Positions 8,645 to 14,934 of a stretch of 38,426 bases of DNA are shown here, in pieces. The notes beneath the pieces were generated by a model. The model saw only the letters and a list, made by a program, of their open reading frames with translations. It was not told where the DNA came from and made no database searches. Origin of the DNA: a virus; the IMG/VR virus record IMGVR_UViG_3300045115_000025, positions 1-38,426 of that record, one strand, 5' to 3'. The translations under genes and the position numbers were made by a program. Numbering within the stretch: the stretch's first letter is position 1; every line of letters begins with the position of its first letter.

Positions 8645-8673
8645 AATTTATCTCACCGTCTCTTTTTTGTCAA
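8645..8673 (-). promoter_or_regulatory. sigma70-type promoter, minus strand
   Basis: TTGACA (8673-8668), a 17-base spacer and TAAATT (8650-8645) read toward the portal gene. The -35 lies in the 3' end of the 101-aa gene. An intrinsic terminator follows about 30 bases downstream of the expected start. Confidence 0.6.
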
Positions 8674-8953
8674 GTCGTGTTGTCAAAGTTTCTTTAATGT
8701 CATTAACCACCAAAGGAGACAAAAAGAATCTAGTCTTCGGTTTGCTGTCTTTTCCTGCAACCCAACGACAAAGATGCGTCTCAATTTTCCTTAACTCTCT
8801 ATCATTATCAAAATGTAATATTACTTGACCGTTCCTGGAATTAAGCGACTCAGACTCTATCAGCGCACAAATAATATTGCGTATTCTATCAAGTTCTTTT
8901 GGCGGCGGTGACGGATCAATAGAGAAGTTTAATGTTCCGACTGGATTACTCAT
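8648..8953 (-). CDS. hypothetical protein between TerL and portal (101 aa)
   Basis: The product is a 101-residue basic protein (MSNPVGTLNFSIDPSPPPKELDRIRNI...). It contains 'NGQVILHFDNDRELRKIETHLCRWVAG' and a lysine/arginine-rich end. There is no known motif. It starts one base after the TerL stop, so it is coupled to packaging gene expression. Its last codons overlap the portal promoter. Confidence 0.6.
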   Translation of the reverse strand: MSNPVGTLNFSIDPSPPPKELDRIRNIICALIESESLNSRNGQVILHFDNDRELRKIETHLCRWVAGKDSKPKTRFFLSPLVVNDIKETLTTRLDKKETVR

Positions 8954-8954
8954 A

Positions 8955-10415
8955 CTAAAAACCCAACTCTGGATAATATGGTTTAATTGATTCTGTTGCT
9001 GTCATGTTGAACGTAATTTGTTCTGGAGCAAAAGTTAAGAAAAGCGCATCGGCCGCATCTGGCGATTCAGATGGCCCCATGATTCCTCTGGCTCTCATCT
9101 GCTCCTTCGGCATTATCTCAATGACTTTCCCTGCACCTTCCCTATAACGAATCTTGGTTAATTGCAGCCAATCTGGATTAGGCTCTAAAGCCCCGCCTTG
9201 TTGAATCCACATCTTAGCTTTCCATGCCATCTCTGCTTTTAAATTTCGAAACTCAATAGGATTGTCAACTAATTCGTATTTAGATTTAGGTGAGGCTTTC
9301 TCTCCAGCTTTTACTCCGTTTACCTCTAATCCCATCTGCTTGCAGCGTGAAACTATGCCCGAACCTATGCCCACAGCATCCAAGAAAACATATTCAGAAT
9401 AAATTCTTTCCTTGTTTAGAGTCTCGCCTATCTTGTCTGCTGTTTTCATCAAATCCAATTCATGAAATTTAGAATGAACCATTGCATGATTATCGGTTCT
9501 TATCACAAAGACATTGTAGTTTATTCCTTCCGCCAAATCACAGCCCAATCGCTTCTTGCCGATAGACTGCACCGATCTTTTCTGCGCTTCCTCAACTTCA
9601 TCTTCAGTTAAAAGCGACATCCAGCCTTGCTCATCGACCATGTCAGCAGGCGGATAAACACAATTATAAAAAGCATTAAACATTATCGGATCCATTACCC
9701 CACGCATTTCGTCAATGTATTCTTTTGTGCAGCGTCCTTCTTTAACTCCCTGCTCCCAAGTTATAATGTGTGTTTTATATTTATCGCTATAACGCGACTT
9801 AAAAGCATGATTCCTTTCTAAAGAGTTTGTGATCTTTAAAAGAAAACTGTCAGCATGTCCACCAAGCATGCGCATGGCTTTGGCATGTATGTTATCTGGA
9901 ATCAAAGCCGCATCGTCTTCAATTAAATTCTTTCCACCGTGTCCAACGAGAATGTCTCCAGCGTCATCTCCTTTGCGTCTAGAATCTGCTGACAAGACAA
10001 CAACCTCTCCTAAGTTTCCGCTGTCGTCTATTTTAAAAGTAATCCTGTCTTTGCTTCTTTCACGTTTTATTCTTTCTAGACTTTCGTCTTTCCCAACTTC
10101 AAACTTAGATAATAAATATTGATTTTCAAAAATGTGCTTAATGCACTTGTTCATTATAATTCTGGCTTTGTCTTTACTGCCTCCAAGAATTATCCATTTC
10201 TCTGGAAATGTTGCAGCTCTTAAAACAACAGCCATTGAAACGGTGTCACTTTTTCCATACTGGGTATAACACTCGAATTGCGTTCTGGGATTCTGCTTTT
10301 CGTAAATCGCTCTGAACAATTGAATCTGTCCATCGGTTAATAAAAAAGGATCGCCATTGTCATTTTTAAATAACTTGCGAACTATATCGTATGCTCTTTG
10401 ATCATTGGGTGACAT
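8955..10415 (-). CDS. terL: terminase large subunit (486 aa)
   Basis: This is the DNA-packaging motor ATPase and nuclease, acting at the portal with TerS. The N-terminal ATPase domain has a degenerate Walker A, TQYGKSDT at residues 51-58, followed by 'FPEKWIILGGSKDKARIIM', and a Walker B-like 'GKNLIEDDA' about residue 160. The C-terminal RNase H-like nuclease shows 'KRLGCDLAEGINYNVFVIR' (first Asp), 'EYVFLDAVGIGSGIVSR' and 'PDAADALFLTFAP' (last Asp pair). Length is normal. The TerS-TerL-portal order with one small gene in each gap fits a Caudoviricetes packaging module. The packaging mode (headful or cos) cannot be read from the sequence alone. Confidence 0.9.
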   Translation of the reverse strand: MSPNDQRAYDIVRKLFKNDNGDPFLLTDGQIQLFRAIYEKQNPRTQFECYTQYGKSDTVSMAVVLRAATFPEKWIILGGSKDKARIIMNKCIKHIFENQYLLSKFEVGKDESLERIKRERSKDRITFKIDDSGNLGEVVVLSADSRRKGDDAGDILVGHGGKNLIEDDAALIPDNIHAKAMRMLGGHADSFLLKITNSLERNHAFKSRYSDKYKTHIITWEQGVKEGRCTKEYIDEMRGVMDPIMFNAFYNCVYPPADMVDEQGWMSLLTEDEVEEAQKRSVQSIGKKRLGCDLAEGINYNVFVIRTDNHAMVHSKFHELDLMKTADKIGETLNKERIYSEYVFLDAVGIGSGIVSRCKQMGLEVNGVKAGEKASPKSKYELVDNPIEFRNLKAEMAWKAKMWIQQGGALEPNPDWLQLTKIRYREGAGKVIEIMPKEQMRARGIMGPSESPDAADALFLTFAPEQITFNMTATESIKPYYPELGF

Positions 10416-10496
10416 TATTGGTCTTTTTTGCGTTATTTTATTTTGAAGGTAGTCCGGTATACCTTTTTCAGTCTAGAAACGATTCTAGGCCTGTTT

Positions 10497-10640
10497 TTAT
10501 GCCTCTGGCGAGGTTTTATCTACGTGCAAGATGTCTTCTTCTACACAAGCAGTTAAACCTATTTTACAAATTGCACATTGACCATCTTGGATTATATGTC
10601 CAAAGGCCTCGCAATATAATCCAGGAAACTCACAATACAT
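10497..10640 (-). CDS. cysteine-rich mini-protein between TerS and TerL (47 aa)
   Basis: The ATG ending at 10640 overlaps the TerS stop by 11 bases and opens a 47-codon frame: MYCEFPGLYCEAFGHIIQDG, then QCAICKIGLTACVEED. Five cysteines, including a CxxC, suggest a metal-binding knuckle. No known family is recognised. About 80 bases separate it from TerL, with a CTAGAA/TTCTAG hairpin in between. Coding is supported by the tight overlap and clean frame only. Confidence 0.5.
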   Translation of the reverse strand: MYCEFPGLYCEAFGHIIQDGQCAICKIGLTACVEEDILHVDKTSPEA

Positions 10641-11049
10641 TTTGAGTTTCTTCCTTAATTTCTTCGATTTCATTTTTTTCCTCCTTTTGCGGAGTTGCCG
10701 CAGCTTTAAAAAATTCAGTTAGGCTTTGTATATCTTCTTTGTCAAACATTTTTAATGGCTCTCTACCAAACTCATCTTTCTTCTTTTTTTCCAAATACCA
10801 CTTAGCTGTTTCTTCTTTCCCTAAATATTCTATAATCGTACTCCTAGCCTTTAAAACTGGTTTATTACGTAATTCGTCTAATCTTTCTTTTAAGTCTGGT
10901 AAATCTCTTAACCAATTATGTAATGTCTGACGGCTAATACCAGCAAAAAAAGCCATCTCTGGAATTGAGCAATCCATAGCCGCTGCTTCTTCAAGCTTTG
11001 CTATTACTTCTGGAGTCATGCTAAGTTTTTGATTCTTTACTAATCCCAT
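10630..11049 (-). CDS. terS: terminase small subunit-like HTH protein (139 aa)
   Basis: This is the DNA-recognition subunit of the packaging enzyme. Residues about 15-50 form a helix-turn-helix, 'EEAAAMDCSIPEMAFFAGISRQTLHNWLRD', followed by 'PDLKERLDELRNKPVLKARSTIIEYLGK..TAKWYLEKK', the usual phage TerS/DNA-packaging Nu1-like arrangement. The acidic C-terminus (KEEKNEIEEIKEETQNVL) would contact TerL or the portal. I take the ATG ending at 11049 (MGLVKNQKLS); an ATG at 11067 would add six residues. The gene overlaps the methyltransferase by 10 bases and precedes TerL. Confidence 0.75.
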   Translation of the reverse strand: MGLVKNQKLSMTPEVIAKLEEAAAMDCSIPEMAFFAGISRQTLHNWLRDLPDLKERLDELRNKPVLKARSTIIEYLGKEETAKWYLEKKKKDEFGREPLKMFDKEDIQSLTEFFKAAATPQKEEKNEIEEIKEETQNVL

Positions 11050-11924
11050 AAATTTTTTCCATTCCAATAAAGTTTTTCGATTGTTTTAGATTGTTTTTTT
11101 TGAGCTAAAGATGTTGTGTGCTGAAATTGCTCAATTAATTTAAAATCACTTGGCATATCATATTCTGATATAAAAACTGGATTTTTATTTTCCAAGCACC
11201 ATTTATAAAAATGATCGTAATTTATTTTGGATTGATAATAAGTCCTTCCTTTGTTATGCGGCGGATCACAATAAATTATTGACCTTTCTTTTATCTCAAT
11301 TTCTTCATAAGATTTATTGTATATATATAATTGTTCCAATTGTTCCAGTCGTTGTAATTGTTCTAGGTCAGTCCTGGTTTGTAATTCTTTTTTAAAAACC
11401 GTTCTTAATTCCAGTCTAGATTGAATTGGCGGTAATTTTATCTTGAAAAGATTATTTATTTCTTTAATAGCATTTTCGTCTTTCTTTGTGACTATTAAAT
11501 GACAAAGTCTTTTAAGATTTTCAATCTCCAAATGCAACCATGACGGAACTTGTTTTTTACCGAATAAATAATTTCGTTGATTATTTCCAAAACTCCACAC
11601 ACATTTTATAAATCCAGAATACCAATCATTGCCATATTTATTTTTATGAAACTCCTCTCTAGTAATCCACTCTGTCGGCAATTTTCCCCCGTCTCTTAAA
11701 TATTTCATCAAATTTGCAACACCAGTATTAATTTCATTGTAATGTACTTCTAGGCCAGCCATCAATCCAGCCACACTTACAGCTCCACCTCCGCCAAATA
11801 AATCATATAAAATTTTAAAATCACCAATAGTTTCATGAATGCTATTTAAAATTTTTGTCGCCAATTTCCTCTTGCCGCCCATATAAGGTATAGACGGAAC
11901 TATTTGATTCTTTATTAGCCCCAT
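11040..11924 (-). CDS. D12-class (Dam-type) adenine-specific DNA methyltransferase (294 aa)
   Basis: This enzyme would transfer a methyl group from S-adenosylmethionine to N6 of adenine. Residues 12-25 carry 'PYMGGKRKLATKI' and residues 42-51 'DLFGGGGAVS', the SAM-binding FxGxG motif. The catalytic motif at about 217-222 reads CDPPHN instead of the usual DPPY. The C-terminal ~60 residues ('FYKWCLENKNPVFISEYDMPSDFKL') match the family. Size is close to Dam. No restriction nuclease lies beside it, so it is an orphan, perhaps protecting phage DNA from host restriction or marking DNA for packaging, since it is coupled to TerS. Whether DPPH is active needs testing. Confidence 0.82.
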   Translation of the reverse strand: MGLIKNQIVPSIPYMGGKRKLATKILNSIHETIGDFKILYDLFGGGGAVSVAGLMAGLEVHYNEINTGVANLMKYLRDGGKLPTEWITREEFHKNKYGNDWYSGFIKCVWSFGNNQRNYLFGKKQVPSWLHLEIENLKRLCHLIVTKKDENAIKEINNLFKIKLPPIQSRLELRTVFKKELQTRTDLEQLQRLEQLEQLYIYNKSYEEIEIKERSIIYCDPPHNKGRTYYQSKINYDHFYKWCLENKNPVFISEYDMPSDFKLIEQFQHTTSLAQKKQSKTIEKLYWNGKNLWD

Positions 11925-11933
11925 AATTTAACA

Positions 11934-11997
11934 ATGGCTATTGTTCTTAAATCGTAACCATTAAAAACAATTAGTTTGTTAAGAATGTTTTAGCCAT
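11934..11997. repeat. imperfect inverted repeat between methyltransferase and GC-rich gene
   Basis: ATGGCTA...TTCTTAA at 11934-11950 is matched by TTAAGAA...TAGCCAT at 11979-11997, separated by about 28 AT-rich bases. It could be the terminator stem of the GC-rich gene on the minus strand or the scar of an insertion. No clear T-tract settles this. Confidence 0.45.
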
Positions 11998-12016
11998 AGC
12001 TCATCGACCTTTCCGT

Positions 12017-12796
12017 TTACGCCGCCGTGTCGCCCTCGGATTTTACTTGGGTTGAATTGGCGGTTACTGCACCGGCTCCGGCTGGCCACGTTAGGCGATA
12101 CCAGAGACCGAGGTTTGCACCGGCCGCAATGTCGCCGTATTCCATACCGGCCGCTTTGCTTGCCATGTTTCCACCCTCGGCATCAACCGGAGATCCTCCG
12201 GAGTAACGCCTGCCGTACCATATAAAGCTGATCTTTTTGTTTACCCCGATGGTGCCCCGAGTCGTTCCTCCCGATCCTTGCCGGATCGTCACGATGCGTG
12301 ATCCGGAGAGTGCGCTCGCGTATACGCCGTAGAGTTTTGAGAACGTCAAAGCCCCCACGACTTCGGTGGTGCCGTTCAGTGTCAGGTTTTCCGTCTGTCT
12401 GTTTCCGGAGGCATCCTCGCCAACGACCGTCACTTGTCTGGTGTCGGCACCGTCGGAAACAACGGCAACGACAGCGTTTGCGGAGAATGCCGACATGTTT
12501 CCTTGAGCACCATCGGCATCATCTGCATGATCAATACCGAATCCGAATGATAGAGCGGCATTGGTCGGCTGTGATTGTAGCCACGTCACGACGTTCTGCC
12601 ATGTCAGCGATCCATGAGTGTTTTTTCGGAATGCCTTTCGGTATTCCGTACCACCGGCCGCCGCCTCGTCGCCGGTTATGTCGGTGAAGAGGTTATTGTC
12701 GGTGTTGTCCACGACTTCCGTTGCGGTAATTGCGCCGCCGTCGGAATTCGCGCTGTTGGACTTATATTCTTTTAGGTCTGCGGATACGATTGCCAT
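12017..12796 (-). CDS. GC-rich phage structural protein of the 'NLFDDITGDEAAAG...NTHGSLT' type (259 aa)
   Basis: Residues about 30-75 ('VVDNTDNNLFTDITGDEAAAGGTEYRKAFRKNTHGSLTWQNVVTWL') match from memory a widely spread family of virion proteins found next to phage head and tail genes, of unknown exact role. The middle contains 'RQVTVVGEDASGNRQTENLTLNGTTEVVGALTFSKLYGVYASALSG', a beta-rich Ig-like stretch. Two hand-counted 60-base lines are about 55 and 63 % GC, while the flanking genes are near 30-40 %, so codon use is unlike the neighbours and recent transfer is likely. It lies between the zinc-ribbon genes and the methyltransferase, away from the other tail genes. Confidence 0.7.
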   Translation of the reverse strand: MAIVSADLKEYKSNSANSDGGAITATEVVDNTDNNLFTDITGDEAAAGGTEYRKAFRKNTHGSLTWQNVVTWLQSQPTNAALSFGFGIDHADDADGAQGNMSAFSANAVVAVVSDGADTRQVTVVGEDASGNRQTENLTLNGTTEVVGALTFSKLYGVYASALSGSRIVTIRQGSGGTTRGTIGVNKKISFIWYGRRYSGGSPVDAEGGNMASKAAGMEYGDIAAGANLGLWYRLTWPAGAGAVTANSTQVKSEGDTAA

Positions 12797-12912
12797 AAGA
12801 TTGGTGTTTTATTTATGTAATATCCGAATATTTTAAAATCAATTTTCCAACATAATTCTCTTTTCTTGCAATAATTAAGTCGTTTATATCTCAATCCCAC
12901 AATGTTTAAAGC

Positions 12913-12943
12913 AAGGGGGGATTAAAGCCAAATATTCCCCCTT
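12913..12943 (-). terminator. G/C-tract hairpin after zinc-ribbon gene
   Basis: On the minus strand AAGGGGG (12943-12937) can pair with CCCCCTT (ending 12913) around an AT-rich loop, just past the stop of the 58-aa gene. The following bases are not a clean T-run, so termination strength is uncertain. The ~150-base gap to the GC-rich gene shows no other feature apart from a weak TTGATT/TACATA promoter-like pair. Confidence 0.4.
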
Positions 12944-12949
12944 ATAAGT

Positions 12950-13126
12950 TTAGTCGTCCAGTGTCACCAATCCACATTCCATGCAAATAAGATATTTTTG
13001 GCCGTTTCTGTAGCCTTGTCTGTGATCGTGCCACCAAGCGCATTTTGAGCACCATTCCCTTAATGGATAAGGAATCCAATTGACTTTGCCTTTTTCCAAT
13101 ACCACTTCTTTGCGTTTAATTCTCAT
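12950..13126 (-). CDS. zinc-ribbon mini-protein 2 (58 aa)
   Basis: The start is the ATG ending at 13126, fused to the preceding stop as TAATG, with GGAGGAG 6 bases upstream; a start at 13186 would overlap the previous gene deeply. The protein has two CxxC knuckles, 'WCSKCAWWHDHRQG' and 'YLICMECG', the layout of a rubredoxin or zinc-ribbon fold. It resembles the upstream neighbour ('WCSRCSWDNRHKVG', 'FKCTICC') and both probably arose by duplication. Such small ribbons in phages often bind nucleic acid or host polymerase; no direct evidence here. Confidence 0.65.
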   Translation of the reverse strand: MRIKRKEVVLEKGKVNWIPYPLREWCSKCAWWHDHRQGYRNGQKYLICMECGLVTLDD

Positions 13127-13335
13127 TAGTCTCCTCCTGGAACTTTTAGTTCTTGATCTGTGGTTACTTTGCAGCAGATAGTGCATTTAAATCTTTTCTC
13201 TCCATCAAGAGAGCCAACCTTGTGGCGGTTATCCCAACTACAACGTGAACACCACATACTCTTTGTGTCCTTATCCCAGACTATTCTATCATCATCTGTA
13301 GCAGACCATCTAGCGGCGAATATCCTATTGTCCAT
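13126..13335 (-). CDS. zinc-ribbon mini-protein 1 (69 aa)
   Basis: This 69-residue protein starts at the ATG ending at 13335, with AAAGGAG about 8 bases upstream. It carries 'MWCSRCSWDNRHKVGSLDGEKRFKCTICCKV', four or five cysteines in a zinc-ribbon spacing, after a basic/aromatic N-terminus ('IFAARWSATDDDRIVWDKD'). It is paralogous to the next gene, with which it overlaps by a single base. The pair lie in the front part of the long minus-strand operon, so a role as transcription or antitermination cofactors is possible but speculative. Confidence 0.65.
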   Translation of the reverse strand: MDNRIFAARWSATDDDRIVWDKDTKSMWCSRCSWDNRHKVGSLDGEKRFKCTICCKVTTDQELKVPGGD

Positions 13336-13368
13336 TTTTGGACTCCTTTATTGTGTTTTAAGGTGCGT

Positions 13369-13716
13369 TTAAAATATTTCTTCTAGCCGTCTGATTATTC
13401 TGTGCTCTTCTTTCTCAACTTCTTCTTCATTATATTTTTTTCCAGCTAATTCAGCCAGTTCTCCGAATAAAACATGTAGGGCTTCATGTCTACCAACTGA
13501 TCTAATAAAATCTTCTGTCTTGTCGTTTTCTTCAAAATTTTGAGGACAAATTTTTACATTACAATTTCTGGCTGGGACATCTAAATTAATATAAGCATAA
13601 TTTTCTTTATCCTCTGCATCAGTACCATAAAAATATTTCCAGTCAAATAAACCAAATCTCTTTATGGCTTTTCTGAATTCCGCGAAGAACATGGCTATTA
13701 TTTTTTCATTAGTCAT
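13369..13716 (-). CDS. putative HExxH metallopeptidase-like protein (115 aa)
   Basis: The sequence 'SVGRHEALHVLFGELAELAG' at about residues 77-96 contains HEALH, the HExxH zinc signature of minimal metallopeptidases, with a downstream glutamate-rich helix that could give the third ligand. The N-terminal part ('FFAEFRKAIKRFGLFDWKYFYGTDAEDKENYAYINLD') resembles phage SprT/M48-like fragments only loosely. The substrate is unknown. The ATG overlaps the phosphoesterase stop as ATGA. Confidence 0.6.
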   Translation of the reverse strand: MTNEKIIAMFFAEFRKAIKRFGLFDWKYFYGTDAEDKENYAYINLDVPARNCNVKICPQNFEENDKTEDFIRSVGRHEALHVLFGELAELAGKKYNEEEVEKEEHRIIRRLEEIF

Positions 13717-14423
13717 ATTCTTATTTGGCTAACATTCACTAAATGGTCATTAATATCAACTGCAATATAACCATGCTCCCAATTACAATCATTTCCGCGT
13801 TTTTTCATGTAATCCATTTTTAAAGAACAAAGACAGCCGCAAGAGAAAGCTCTTTCTTTTGCTCCTCCAAAACCTGAGGTAACGCTAGCCTCTAGGGAAT
13901 GAGTGTGGCCATAAATTATAAAAGGCGTTTTAGCTCGTAAAGCAGTATTACGACCATGTGTTATGCCACATTTTGTCCCATGCAGGAAAGAAACTTGTCC
14001 TATTTTTAAAATATCTCCTGATTGATAATAAGAAAAACCAAGATCAGATAATCCTAATAATTCAGGTAAAAATATAAGTCCAGCCAAAGAGGGATTGCGC
14101 TCAATATAATCATAAAGGCGATATTCATGATTGCCTTCACAAAAATGTAATTTGACATCTGGATTATTACGCTGCACCAAAGAAACATGTCTATTCAATA
14201 TTGTTTTAGCCTCAACTGCTTGATCTGCAATCCTTCTAGTGAGCAATCCTGGTTTTCCCGCTGCAAATTTTGAAATACCATCAAAGTCTACAATGTCACC
14301 TAAAACTACGTAATCAGTCCATGTTCCTTCCGCTAAAGCACACTCAAACTTGGCCATCGCTTTTTTATCAATATAATCTGCGTGCCAATCACTAGAGCAA
14401 ATAATTTTCCTCCTTTGAGTCAT
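13713..14423 (-). CDS. calcineurin-like metallophosphoesterase (236 aa)
   Basis: This is a dimetal phosphoesterase of the Mre11/LpxH/YfcE superfamily. Visible motifs in order are 'SDWHAD' (residues 11-16, D-x-H), 'LGDIVDFDG' (41-49, GDxxD), 'CEGNHEYRLY' (about 112-121, GNHE), 'FLHGTKCG' (about 160) and 'IYGHTHSLEA' (about 185, GHxH). All metal ligands are present and length is normal for the family. In phages such enzymes act on DNA ends, RNA caps or cyclic nucleotides; the substrate cannot be told here. The start has AAGGAGG 7 bases upstream and a consensus promoter at 14455-14483. It heads the long minus-strand operon. Confidence 0.85.
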   Translation of the reverse strand: MTQRRKIICSSDWHADYIDKKAMAKFECALAEGTWTDYVVLGDIVDFDGISKFAAGKPGLLTRRIADQAVEAKTILNRHVSLVQRNNPDVKLHFCEGNHEYRLYDYIERNPSLAGLIFLPELLGLSDLGFSYYQSGDILKIGQVSFLHGTKCGITHGRNTALRAKTPFIIYGHTHSLEASVTSGFGGAKERAFSCGCLCSLKMDYMKKRGNDCNWEHGYIAVDINDHLVNVSQIRI

Positions 14424-14454
14424 GCCGTTCCTCCTTACGGCTAATTACGCTTAT

Positions 14455-14483
14455 ATAGTAACAAATAAAGCTAATTTTGTCAA
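14455..14483 (-). promoter_or_regulatory. sigma70-type promoter for the phosphoesterase-late operon
   Basis: TTGACA (14483-14478), a 17-base spacer and TACTAT (14460-14455) on the minus strand; AAGGAGG and the phosphoesterase ATG follow. The spacer end carries GTTAC, part of the GTAACA repeat motif found further upstream, so one control factor might see both. Confidence 0.72.
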
Positions 14484-14525
14484 GAAGAAAGCACCAATTT
14501 ATATTTATTTGTCAAACAAAAAACA

Positions 14526-14558
14526 ACCCATGCTTGTCGTATTTATGGGTCGTTTTTT
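14526..14558. terminator. bidirectional intrinsic terminator
   Basis: ACCCAT (14526-14531) and ATGGGT (14545-14550) form a stem with T-tracts on both sides when read from either strand (six T at 14553-14558 on plus, a run of A before 14526). It would isolate the phosphoesterase operon from minus-strand transcripts coming from the ATPase gene. Confidence 0.6.
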
Positions 14559-14591
14559 GATTTAAAGACAAGGAGGTGCCTTTAAATAAAA

Positions 14592-14646
14592 AGTGAATTG
14601 TTTTTATTCACTAGTAATAGTTTATATATTTTTAAATATTTGTCAA
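14592..14646 (-). promoter_or_regulatory. promoter with start-site terminator hairpin
   Basis: On the minus strand TTGACA (14646-14641), a 16-base spacer and TAAACT (14624-14619) form a promoter. Right at the expected start a hairpin AGTGAAT/ATTCACT (14612-14592) is followed by five T. Any transcript would be about 25 bases unless read through. No gene lies before the next terminator, so this could be a regulatory or decoy unit. Confidence 0.45.
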
Positions 14647-14732
14647 GAGTTTTTTTGTTGCACTGGGAATAAGAAGTTATCAACATTCCAGTATATGAAT
14701 TAACTTTTGTTAAGTCGTCTCGTAAACGGACG

Positions 14733-14925
14733 AGTAACAACCCTATATATATATAAATAGTTATATTGTTACTATAACTATTTTATATCCTTATCGCTTT
14801 TAAAAGTTACTAGGGGGTTGTTACCGTTTTTTTGTGCTCTATTTAGCCAAAATCTTGTTCTCAGTAACAACCCAGTAACAGGGGTTGTTACTGATCACTA
14901 TTTACAGTAACAGGGGGGTGTTACT
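14733..14925. repeat. GTAACA iteron-like array in both orientations
   Basis: At least eight copies of (A)GTAACA or its complement occur in about 190 bases: AGTAACAACCC at 14733 and 14863, TGTTACT near 14767, GTTAC at 14806, GGGGGTTGTTAC at 14813-14824, and two tight inverted pairs, AGTAACA-N5-TGTTACT (14874-14892) and AGTAACA-N6-TGTTACT (14906-14925) with G-tract centres. The array is directly 3' of the RepA-like ATPase gene and next to AT-rich tracts. This is the layout of a replication origin or a multi-site operator. Confidence 0.7.
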
Positions 14926-14934
14926 AAATCCCAT

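Noticed and set aside
12298-12687. 129-codon plus-strand frame, arginine-rich
   Set aside because: Antisense shadow of the GC-rich structural gene; the arginine bias is caused by its codon pattern.
14592-14925. CRISPR-like array suggested by repeated GTAACA units
   Set aside because: Repeats are only 6-11 bases, occur in both orientations at irregular spacing and have no unique spacers or cas genes.
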